From: Planctomycetota bacterium
Lineage (GTDB): Bacteria > Planctomycetota > Phycisphaerae > Phycisphaerales > SM1A02
Reading direction: 5' to 3'
NCBI GenBank assembly: GCA_027295365.1
Contig: JAPULD010000249.1
Coordinates: forward strand, 1-5,731
Length of the DNA: 5,731 nt
A program made the translations under genes and the position numbers. Numbering within the stretch: position 1 is the first letter of the stretch; each line of letters starts with the position of its first letter. Below the pieces are notes generated by a model, which made no database searches, was not told the DNA's origin, and was given only the letters and a program-made list of their open reading frames with translations. Positions 1-5,712 of this stretch are shown in pieces.

Positions 1-533
1 CCGAAGAACAAGAGACCCCACCCGAGAAACCCTCGGAGAAACCTCAACCCGAAGAGCAGGCCGAGGACACCCCTGCCCCCAAGGAAACCGAAGAAGAAGA
101 AGACCAGCCCAGCGAGAGCGAGCCCAAACCTGATCAGCCCCAGCCTTCAAACCCGACGCCTCCCAAGCCTCCCGAGGAAGGTGATCCGGCGGACAAGGAA
201 TCGGATGCGACTTCGATCATCGAGGCCCCGCCTGAAAAATGGAAGACCGGCAAGCCCCTGGCCTCGCCAGGACTTGAAATCCAGACCAAGAGACCCGAAT
301 TCACGCTTCTGCAATTGCTCACGACGGCCCCCCGAAACCCCTTGTGCATGATCAATTTCGGTGCCAATGGAAAGCCCACCGAGGCTCTCATCGTCGAATC
401 CTCGGGCTCATCCGCGATGGACTCGGCCATCATCTCTAGCCTGTATCGTTGGAGAGCCCGCGGAAAGCGACTGCGCGAACTGTCCAAGGGCCAGACGGCC
501 ATGGTGCGTATTCGCATCATTTTGCGAAACTGA
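1..533 (+). CDS. TonB-like protein, C-terminal part (5' end outside window)
   Basis: The reading frame is open from the left edge (first full codon at 3) to TGA at 531-533, giving 176 visible residues with no start in view. Roughly the first 75 residues are a low-complexity linker dominated by Glu, Pro, Lys and Gln, the type that spans the periplasm in TonB proteins. Residues about 98-176 resemble a TonB C-terminal domain: a strand ending in INFGANGKP, then ALIVESSGSSAMDSAI (the usual 'v..SSG...lD.a' pattern), a helix with LYRWRARGK and a final strand MVRIRIILRN. TonB proteins couple the inner-membrane proton motive force, through ExbB/ExbD, to outer-membrane transport. The expected N-terminal membrane anchor lies upstream of the window. 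The canonical Tyr-Pro before the first strand is not seen; 'RNP' sits there instead. A TonB/TolA-like envelope-spanning protein not engaged in iron uptake is the main alternative. Confidence 0.7.
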   Translation, partial: EEQETPPEKPSEKPQPEEQAEDTPAPKETEEEEDQPSESEPKPDQPQPSNPTPPKPPEEGDPADKESDATSIIEAPPEKWKTGKPLASPGLEIQTKRPEFTLLQLLTTAPRNPLCMINFGANGKPTEALIVESSGSSAMDSAIISSLYRWRARGKRLRELSKGQTAMVRIRIILRN

Positions 534-563
534 ACAAGGATGTCGATGATTCTTCACCTGGTG

Positions 564-592
564 GAACAGGCATCCTGCCTGTTCGTTTTTTT
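564..592 (+). terminator. Intrinsic terminator, also a dispersed-repeat hairpin
   Basis: A perfect 9-bp stem (GAACAGGCA at 564-572, TGCCTGTTC at 576-584) closes a TCC loop and is followed by G and seven T residues (586-592). It lies 31 bases after the stop of the TonB-like gene, so it should end that transcript. The core CAGGCATCCTGCCTG also matches a short palindromic repeat type that I associate with planctomycete intergenic regions. Spurious translation of this stretch reads GGTGILPV in one frame. The terminator role is visible in the sequence; the repeat-family assignment comes from memory and was not checked. Confidence 0.75.
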
Positions 593-600
593 ATTCCCCT

Positions 601-685
601 TCTTGACGAGCCGCGACCGTCAAGGAGCGATCGCATCTCGCGACGTCCACTCATTGCGTTCCCTTACGGTCGCAGCTCGTCAAGA
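601..685. repeat. Long imperfect inverted repeat (REP/BIME-like)
   Basis: The arm TCTTGACGAGCCGCGACCGT (601-620) pairs with 666-685 at 19 of 20 positions. The pairing continues more loosely (AAGG-AGCG against AAGGGAACG) to about 629 and 657, leaving a loop of roughly 27 bases. Spurious translation gives SRDRQGA... and ...LTVAARQ, a pattern I recall from dispersed repeats in planctomycete genomes. It sits between two convergent genes and has no T-tract on either side, so it looks more like a dispersed palindromic element than a simple terminator. It could still block or stabilise transcript ends, including those of the minus-strand glycosyltransferase that stops at 702. Confidence 0.65.
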
Positions 686-701
686 GCACCGGCCACCTGC
701 T

Positions 702-1907
702 TCATCGCGCCTCGAGGATGTACTCTCGTCCACCCCAGCGGATGGGTTTGCGGCGGACGAGATCTCGTGCCGCCTGAAACATGATCCGTCCCACGACGAC
801 GTTGGCGTATGGATAGGCGAACGCGGAGAGACGCGGAGCCCCACTCAAATCATTGATACGCATGAGCGTCATGATTTGCGTGACCCACCCCACCCCCACG
901 AACACGACCAAGGTCAGGCCCATAAAGCGATCCTGATTCCATGTCGCCATGACATACCCCAAGGCGCCGACCTGAATGATCGGGGCCATACCCCCCATCG
1001 CAATCGCCTGGAACCCCAATTTGCGCAACCGAGTCGGTTTCCGCTTGCAGGCCTCGATGTAGATTCGCTTCCAGCCTTCCTTGAAGGCTTCAAACGTGTC
1101 GTACATCTCACACGTGAGCATGTGGTCGGCAAAGAAGAGCCCGATCCGACCCCCCGCGTCGGAGATGACGCGCGAGATGGCGATGTCCTCGAGCAAATCG
1201 TCCTTGACCGAGGCATGCCCTCCAACCTGCTCGTAGAAGTCGCGATTGAAAAGCATGAATTGCCCATTGGCAAAAGGCCTTGATCCGTCCTTGCGATTGA
1301 TCCGCTTGAGGGGAAACATCCTCATCAGATTCATGGAGGCAACGGGTTGCACGATCCGCTCGAACCGATGCACCGTCGTCAATGTGGTCATCAGGCTTAC
1401 CAGCGCGTAGTGCTCATGAATCGCCCTCGCCATCGAGGCCCGACACAGGTCTTTCTCAAAATGAGTGTCTGCATCGGAAAAAAGCAGCCACGCCCCCGTC
1501 GCTTTCGTAGCCCCGAGACGCGCCGCGTTGCATTTGCCCGCCCAATCGTCAGGACAGGATTCGTTTTCGATGATCACCAGCCGATCGTCCAGGGCTGCGT
1601 GTTTTCGCAATATCTCGACGGTGCCGTCTGTGCATCGATCGCAAACGAAGATGAGTTCGAGATTGGGGTACGCCTGAGTGCGCAAGGACTCGACGCACCG
1701 GTCGATCATGGCTTCCTCGTTGTGCGCGGGGATGATCACGCTCAACTTTGGCCATCCCCCCTCGGGCTCGGGAAGATCAATGCCCTTGCGAATCGAATGC
1801 TCGAACGATGCCATTCGATGGACGCGATACGCGATGACCAGCCACAGCGTGAGCACGCCACCAGTCATCACCAACAACATCACTCCAAGTATCGTGGTCC
1901 AAGGCAT
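702..1907 (-). CDS. Membrane-anchored family 2 glycosyltransferase (CrtQ/HpnB-like)
   Basis: The 401-residue product has one N-terminal membrane helix (about 5-26), a GT-A catalytic domain facing the cytoplasm, and C-terminal hydrophobic segments (about 297-320 and 327-347). Visible GT2 motifs are SVIIPAHNEE (56-65), the nucleotide-binding Asp in VCDRCTDGT (88-96), the metal-binding DAD in FSDADTHF (145-147), FANGQFMLF (212-220) and the catalytic-base pair ED in LLEDIA (240-241). The usual QxxRW of processive enzymes is absent; GWKR (278-281) occupies that region. The ordering resembles glycosyltransferases of the diaponeurosporenoate (CrtQ) or hopanoid-associated (HpnB) type, but donor sugar and acceptor lipid cannot be read from the sequence. 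I prefer ATG at 1907, which has GGCGGA just upstream and puts the membrane helix at the N-terminus. A GTG at 1955 would add 16 residues and nearly abut the divergent nnrE. Its stop faces the inverted repeat. Confidence 0.85.
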   Translation of the reverse strand: MPWTTILGVMLLVMTGGVLTLWLVIAYRVHRMASFEHSIRKGIDLPEPEGGWPKLSVIIPAHNEEAMIDRCVESLRTQAYPNLELIFVCDRCTDGTVEILRKHAALDDRLVIIENESCPDDWAGKCNAARLGATKATGAWLLFSDADTHFEKDLCRASMARAIHEHYALVSLMTTLTTVHRFERIVQPVASMNLMRMFPLKRINRKDGSRPFANGQFMLFNRDFYEQVGGHASVKDDLLEDIAISRVISDAGGRIGLFFADHMLTCEMYDTFEAFKEGWKRIYIEACKRKPTRLRKLGFQAIAMGGMAPIIQVGALGYVMATWNQDRFMGLTLVVFVGVGWVTQIMTLMRINDLSGAPRLSAFAYPYANVVVGRIMFQAARDLVRRKPIRWGGREYILEAR

Positions 1908-1930
1908 CGTCCGCCACGATATGGCCCTCA

Positions 1931-1945
1931 CTGGTCCATGACCAG
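1931..1945. promoter_or_regulatory. Short perfect palindrome, possible operator
   Basis: CTGGTC (1931-1936) and GACCAG (1940-1945) are exact inverted copies around a CAT spacer. The palindrome lies between the divergent starts, where a regulator site would be expected. The arms are only 6 bp and chance cannot be excluded. No regulator gene is nearby. Confidence 0.25.
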
Positions 1946-1963
1946 CAATCCGCACCCGGGTGT

Positions 1964-1969
1964 TACACT
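1964..1969 (+). promoter_or_regulatory. Possible -10 element for nnrE
   Basis: TACACT matches the -10 consensus at four of six positions and lies six bases before the nnrE ATG. A transcript initiated from it would begin at or next to the start codon, which would fit the lack of a Shine-Dalgarno sequence there. No recognisable -35 accompanies it, so this is weak. Confidence 0.2.
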
Positions 1970-1975
1970 TTGGGC

Positions 1976-2629
1976 ATGTCCAGTCCTGAAAACGTCATCC
2001 TGAGCCGTGAAGCGGTACGAGAAATCGATCGAAGGGCGATCGAGGACTTTGGAATTCCGGGAATCGTGCTTATGGAAAACGCCGCAATTGGACTTGCTGA
2101 TGCAGCCCTGAAAATGCTCGAAGGGACCACCCATGATCCCTCCAAGGTGCTCATCTTCTGTGGTTCAGGCAACAATGGGGGTGATGGATACGCCCTGGCC
2201 AGACATCTCACCAATTCAGGGGTCATGGTCACGCTCTTCCCCCTGAAATACCCCAGACCCGGAAGTGATGCGGCAATAAACGCCTTGATTTGTCGCAAGA
2301 TGGGCATCGCTGAATCGTCCTTGGAGCACCTCGAAAAAGCACAAGAATTCGACCTCGTCGTCGATGCATTGTTCGGCACAGGGCTAGATCGAGTCGTCCA
2401 AGGCCAGAGTGAAGACGCCATCTCGTGGATCAACGCCTCGGGCTGCCCAGTTCTGGCGGTGGATGTCCCCTCGGGACTCGATTGCGATACTGGCTTGCCC
2501 CTGGGCCCCATCGTAAGGGCTAAAACCACCGTGACTTTCGTCGCCTCCAAGCCAGGATTTCTAAAGGAAGAGGCAAAGCCCTACGTGGGCGAGATCATCG
2601 TGGTCGAGATCGGCGCGCCGATCACGTAG
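1976..2629 (+). CDS. nnrE: NAD(P)H-hydrate epimerase, stand-alone YjeF N-terminal domain
   Basis: The 217-residue protein epimerises the R and S forms of hydrated NADH/NADPH (NAD(P)HX), which form spontaneously or enzymatically, so that the partner dehydratase NnrD can regenerate the normal cofactor in the cytoplasm. Family motifs occur in order: AIEDFGIPGIVLMENA (21-36), the glycine-rich CGSGNNGGDG (62-71), VDALFGTGLD (129-138), VDVPSGLDCDTG (162-173) and the end motif VASKPGFL (189-196). The length fits the single epimerase domain. The C-terminal NnrD dehydratase domain found in many bacterial fusions is absent, so NnrD must be encoded elsewhere. I chose ATG at 1976; a TTG at 1970 would add only two residues. 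No clear ribosome-binding site precedes it. The gene is divergent from the glycosyltransferase and 138 bases upstream of the ABC permease, probably a separate transcription unit. Confidence 0.93.
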   Translation: MSSPENVILSREAVREIDRRAIEDFGIPGIVLMENAAIGLADAALKMLEGTTHDPSKVLIFCGSGNNGGDGYALARHLTNSGVMVTLFPLKYPRPGSDAAINALICRKMGIAESSLEHLEKAQEFDLVVDALFGTGLDRVVQGQSEDAISWINASGCPVLAVDVPSGLDCDTGLPLGPIVRAKTTVTFVASKPGFLKEEAKPYVGEIIVVEIGAPIT

Positions 2630-2767
2630 ATTGCGCCATCACGAGGGGTTTGGACGTTCCTTTTCTTGATTCGTCCATGATTCTGGTCGAATCGGCAACC
2701 CGGTCGATGCTTTGGTTGTGAAAGGTCTTGGAGAGGGATACCCTCACCCGACGAATTTTCCTGAACC
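2630..2767. other. Spacer between nnrE and the transporter operon, two small hairpins
   Basis: Two small stems are visible: TGGACG (2651-2656) with CGTCCA (2672-2677) around a pyrimidine-rich 15-base loop, and GAGGG (2733-2737) with CCCTC (2741-2745) around ATA, 22 bases before the permease ATG. Neither has a following T-tract, so neither is a good terminator. The spacer probably holds the promoter of the transporter operon, but I find no convincing -35/-10 pair. A strong Shine-Dalgarno is also absent before 2768. Confidence 0.4.
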
Positions 2768-4642
2768 ATGTACCACGCCCTGCTTACGAATCGTTACCTG
2801 ACTTCGCGGATCATCCCGTTCATCGCGGTTGCCGCGGTCGCGATGTGCGTGGCCCTGGTCATCATCGTGGTCTCGGTGATGACGGGGTTCCTGAACATGG
2901 TCAAGAGTTCGGGGCGCACCCTGATGGGTGATGTGGTGGTGTCATATCCCGTCTCCGGGATCCCCCACTACGAGAAGCTGATCGAGATGATCGAAGAGCT
3001 TCCCGAAGCCGAAGTGGCCACCCCAGTGGTGGACAGCTTCTGCCTGCTGAAAATGCCTTACCCCGATGAAGAGAATCGCCAGACCGAGATGGTCCAGTTC
3101 TGGGGTATCGAGCCGGCCAGTTTCGCGGCCGTAACCGGGTTTGGCGATTCGCTGCACTGGAGAGAATTGAGTGATGAGCATTGGGCACGATTGGTCGGCG
3201 ACGTCGTCAAGAAGCATTGGGAATCAATTCACGATGGTCTTGATGATGACCAACGTTTCTCCCTCTTGCGATGGTTTCGGGATGGCCCGGGGGCCATTGC
3301 CAATCCTGACATGAGTGATGAGGAATTGAGGCAGATCCTCGCTCAAAGCCAAAGCATCCCCTGGGAAGTGGTGTATCGAAGGCTCAGGTTCCAGATCGAT
3401 GTGCTGGAGAATCTCCTGGGTCCCGAGCGATGGCAACAGATTCTTGCGTATGACCAACGCCTGATCATCAAGAATCAGATTCTCGAGGATGGACTCACCA
3501 TGACCAGGGGTCCCAACCGGGATCCGGCGATGGTCCTTGGGTTGCATGTCTCCGAAGCCAACCTCCGCCAACAAGACGGTTCCTATGACACGTACAACGG
3601 ACGTTGGTTCATGCCTGGGTTCGAGGTCACGCTCACAACGATGCCGGTTCGGAGTGGCCTGGCCGACCCTGAAAGTTACATCTTCCCGGTGGCCAATGAA
3701 TTCCAGTCAGGCGTCTTTCTGATCGACGACACGAGGGTGATGATCCCGTTGGCCGAGGCCCAGCGCCTGACGAAGCTAGACGAAGCGAAGATCGTGGATG
3801 ATTTCGACCCCGACCAGGTGGTGGGCGTCGATCCCGCCCGGGCGACGATGGTGCTCGTCAGGGCGGTCGAGGGCGTCACTCCCGATCACTTGCGTGACCT
3901 GGTCAATGAGGTTTACAAGAATTTCTCCGATGCCCTTTTTCTCGACCCTGAGGTGAAGGTCAAACCCCCTTCCTTCAATGTCGGGATCATGACCTGGGAA
4001 CAGCAGCAAGCTCAATTCATCGGCCCCGTCGAGAAGGAACGGGAATTGATGCGCACCCTGTTCTCGCTGGTCTACATCGTCTGTGCGGGGCTCGTCCTCG
4101 CCATCTTCTGGGCGATCGTCTACGAGAAGACGCGCGACATAGGCATCCTTCGCAGCGTGGGAGCCTCCAGGATCGGTATCTCGTGGATCTTCCTCCGCTA
4201 TGGTCTCATCGTGGGCACCCTGGGGGCGATCTTCGGCTTTGGCCTGGGCAGCCTGATCGTCATCAACATCAACATCATTCATAACGCCATGGGCAATCCT
4301 CCCAAGTGGCTGGCCTACGTCCTGGGGACGATGACGTTGATCAGCCTGGGGCTCACGCTCTGGAAGATGACCTCAGGCAAGCTGCTGCCTCCCGTGCTCA
4401 GCGCCTTGGTGTTCTTCGTGCTGCTGCTCATGACCTCGGGCGTCGCCTTCCTCATCAAGATCGGTGGGGCGATCATCTGGAATCCGGAGATCTATTACTT
4501 CACGGTCATCCCCAACGAAGTGGACCTGGGCAGCGCGTACTTCACCATGGCCGGGGCGGTGTTGTTCAGTCTGGTCGGCGCGTTCCTTCCCGCGGCGAAG
4601 GCCGCCGACGTCGATCCCGTCAAGGCTCTGCATTATGAGTAA
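2768..4642 (+). CDS. LolC/LolE-like ABC transporter permease with extra segments
   Basis: The 624-residue inner-membrane permease is of the lipoprotein-release (LolCDE) type, with the FtsX/MacB fold. It has an N-terminal helix (about 14-41, ending VVSVMTGF), a large periplasmic domain (about 42-425) and a C-terminal FtsX-like block. This block contains a helix at about 431-451, the ATPase-contact loop YEKTRDIGILRSVGAS (452-467), a helix at about 475-499, and a last helix (about 590-607) followed by LPAAKAADVDPVKALHYE. LolC and LolE are near 400-415 residues with four helices, so this protein is about 200 longer. The excess is a mostly helical insertion in the periplasmic domain (about 128-250) and a hydrophobic segment (about 509-568) that looks like two additional membrane helices. 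The ATG at 2768 puts the first helix in the normal place. The gene overlaps the ATPase by 8 bp. LolC cannot be told from LolE here. Another MacB/FtsX-type exporter is the alternative. Confidence 0.85.
   Translation: MYHALLTNRYLTSRIIPFIAVAAVAMCVALVIIVVSVMTGFLNMVKSSGRTLMGDVVVSYPVSGIPHYEKLIEMIEELPEAEVATPVVDSFCLLKMPYPDEENRQTEMVQFWGIEPASFAAVTGFGDSLHWRELSDEHWARLVGDVVKKHWESIHDGLDDDQRFSLLRWFRDGPGAIANPDMSDEELRQILAQSQSIPWEVVYRRLRFQIDVLENLLGPERWQQILAYDQRLIIKNQILEDGLTMTRGPNRDPAMVLGLHVSEANLRQQDGSYDTYNGRWFMPGFEVTLTTMPVRSGLADPESYIFPVANEFQSGVFLIDDTRVMIPLAEAQRLTKLDEAKIVDDFDPDQVVGVDPARATMVLVRAVEGVTPDHLRDLVNEVYKNFSDALFLDPEVKVKPPSFNVGIMTWEQQQAQFIGPVEKERELMRTLFSLVYIVCAGLVLAIFWAIVYEKTRDIGILRSVGASRIGISWIFLRYGLIVGTLGAIFGFGLGSLIVININIIHNAMGNPPKWLAYVLGTMTLISLGLTLWKMTSGKLLPPVLSALVFFVLLLMTSGVAFLIKIGGAIIWNPEIYYFTVIPNEVDLGSAYFTMAGAVLFSLVGAFLPAAKAADVDPVKALHYE
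4622..4637 (+). promoter_or_regulatory. Internal ribosome-binding site and coupled start of the ATPase gene
   Basis: AAGG (4622-4625) lies nine bases before the ATG at 4635, inside the end of the permease gene. The start and stop codons overlap in ATGAGTAA (4635-4642), typical of translational coupling, so ATPase synthesis probably depends on ribosomes finishing the permease. This also decides the start: the frame stays open upstream, but earlier starts would overlap the permease extensively. Confidence 0.6.
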
Positions 4643-5579
4643 GGCAAGCGTCACCACGCCAAATGCAAACGTGGCACCTCGGAAAGCCACGACCCGTGTG
4701 GACAAGGCATCATTGCTCGAAGCCCGAGATGTGTACAAGACATATCGACTGGGACGTGTCGAAGTGCCGGTGCTCAAGGGAGCTACCCTGAAAATCAAGG
4801 AAGGTGAATGGGTTGCCATTCTCGGCTCCTCCGGATCGGGCAAAAGTACGTTGCTTCATCTCCTGGGTGATCTGGATGAAACGGATTCACATTCACCCCA
4901 GGACGACTCCCCTGACATTTCCAGGAGAACCAGACAAAGGCAACTGCGTAAAGGGGTCTGTCCAAAATGCAGTGTTCCGATCGGCGTCTCGACTCAGTGC
5001 TCGGGATGCGGCTCTTCGCTTTGTGAAATCTTCTTCGAAGGCCGGGCCCTGGGGGGCATGTCGGGTTCGCAACGCAATGCGTATCGAAACCGCTCGATCG
5101 GATTCGTCTTCCAGTTCTATCACTTGCTGCCGGAACTGAACGTGCTGGAGAACACCATGCTCGCGGGGCTGGTGGGTCGAAGTTCGAAACTGTTCTACTT
5201 CCTGCTCGCGATGGGTGTCGTGCCAGGCCTGATCTTCGAGGAATACCAGTATCGTCGGGAACGATCGCTCTTGCGTCCCCGCGCACAAGCTCTTCTTGAT
5301 TCCTTTGGCCTGAATCATCGCTTGCATCACCGCCCCCGGGAACTCTCGGGGGGCGAACGTCAACGCGTTGCCATCGCCCGAGCCCTCATGAACGAACCAC
5401 AGGTGTTGCTGGCCGATGAACCGACGGGAAACCTCGATGAGACGACGGGAGGCGAGATTCTCGACCTGCTTGCCCAGCAGCATGTCAAGGGTCTGACCAT
5501 CGTCATGGTGACCCATGACTTGAGCATCGCCAAAAGAGCCGATCGCATGGTCAAGCTGCACGATGGTCGAGTGCAATAG
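4635..5579 (+). CDS. lolD: LolD-like ABC transporter ATPase with zinc-ribbon-like insert
   Basis: The 314-residue cytoplasmic nucleotide-binding subunit should power the adjacent permease. All ABC motifs are intact: A-loop Tyr37, Walker A GSSGSGKST (64-72), Q-loop Gln160 in GFVFQFYHLLPELNVLEN, signature LSGGE (237-241), Walker B VLLADEP (257-263) with Glu262, D-loop NLD (266-268) and switch His294. The GFVFQFYHLLPE and DEPTGNLD context is that of LolD/MacB-type ATPases. LolD is usually about 225-235 residues. The surplus is an N-terminal Ser/Thr-rich extension (about 1-24), an insert at about 84-130, and a hydrophobic segment at about 184-208 in the helical subdomain. The first insert holds C109-x2-C112, C122-x2-C125 and a further C130, resembling a short zinc ribbon. 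It replaces the turn after 'GGLDxPTSG', where the next strand resumes as EIFFEGRAL. It also contains AGG/AGA arginine codons (residues 97-102) that are nearly absent elsewhere in the gene. Zinc binding is inferred. Confidence 0.88.
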   Translation: MSKASVTTPNANVAPRKATTRVDKASLLEARDVYKTYRLGRVEVPVLKGATLKIKEGEWVAILGSSGSGKSTLLHLLGDLDETDSHSPQDDSPDISRRTRQRQLRKGVCPKCSVPIGVSTQCSGCGSSLCEIFFEGRALGGMSGSQRNAYRNRSIGFVFQFYHLLPELNVLENTMLAGLVGRSSKLFYFLLAMGVVPGLIFEEYQYRRERSLLRPRAQALLDSFGLNHRLHHRPRELSGGERQRVAIARALMNEPQVLLADEPTGNLDETTGGEILDLLAQQHVKGLTIVMVTHDLSIAKRADRMVKLHDGRVQ

Positions 5580-5698
5580 CCAAGACTGATCAAGTACGAC
5601 CAAAGTAGTATTTTATTGACAGATTTCCAAACCCACGCCATCACCTCGTTCAGTAGACACTTCGAACAATGGTGTGGATGATGATCCATCAACTATGA
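5580..5698. other. Intergenic region after the transporter operon
   Basis: This stretch is visibly richer in A and T than the genes before it. It contains TTGACA at 5616-5621, matching a -35 consensus, but the sequence 17 bases downstream (CATCAC) is not a credible -10. A 5-bp hairpin TGGAT/ATCCA (5675-5688) lies just before the next gene's ribosome-binding site. No convincing terminator for the transporter operon was found. It probably holds the promoter and leader of the gene starting at about 5713. Confidence 0.35.
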
Positions 5699-5712
5699 AA
5701 AGGAAAAAAGAG
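5699..5712 (+). promoter_or_regulatory. Ribosome-binding site of the right-edge gene
   Basis: AAGGA at 5700-5704 is the best Shine-Dalgarno match in the window and lies eight bases before ATG 5713. It favours that ATG over in-frame ATGs at 5695 (upstream of the site) and 5719 (spacing 14). Confidence 0.5.

Larger units (their letters stand above)
1908..1975. promoter_or_regulatory. Divergent promoter region between glycosyltransferase and nnrE
   Basis: These 68 bases separate the two divergent starts (ATG at 1907 on minus, ATG at 1976 on plus), so promoters for both genes should lie here or reach into the coding ends. No convincing -35/-10 pair is visible on either strand. If the glycosyltransferase instead starts at GTG 1955, only 20 bases would remain. 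Confidence 0.45.

Noticed and set aside
540..1283. Plus-strand open frame of 247 codons across the intergenic repeats and antisense to the glycosyltransferase
   Set aside because: Its first part is a translation of palindromic repeats and the rest is the mirror of a clear GT2 gene. It shows no domain-like sequence.
1963..2550. Minus-strand open frame of 195 codons opposite nnrE
   Set aside because: nnrE is certain from its motifs; the antisense product is Ser/Thr-rich with no recognisable feature.
2651..2677. Hairpin TGGACG/CGTCCA considered as the nnrE terminator
   Set aside because: The stem is only 6 bp with a 15-base loop, and no T-tract follows it; the T-rich stretch lies inside the loop.
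3776..4282. Minus-strand open frame of 168 codons rich in Asp, opposite the permease
   Set aside because: The composition is the expected reverse-strand shadow of GTC/ATC-rich membrane-protein codons, with no start context or motif.
4464..4634. Upstream in-frame extension of the ATPase gene by 57 codons
   Set aside because: It would overlap the permease gene deeply, and its translation is Arg/Ser/Pro-rich shadow sequence. The ATGAGTAA overlap gives a standard coupled start at 4635.
4893..5603. Minus-strand open frame of 236 codons opposite the ATPase gene
   Set aside because: It is antisense to a gene with every ABC motif intact, shows no recognisable motifs, and is explained by codon bias of the real gene.
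5616..5621. TTGACA considered as a promoter -35
   Set aside because: No acceptable -10 element lies 16-18 bases downstream, so only the bare hexamer is noted.
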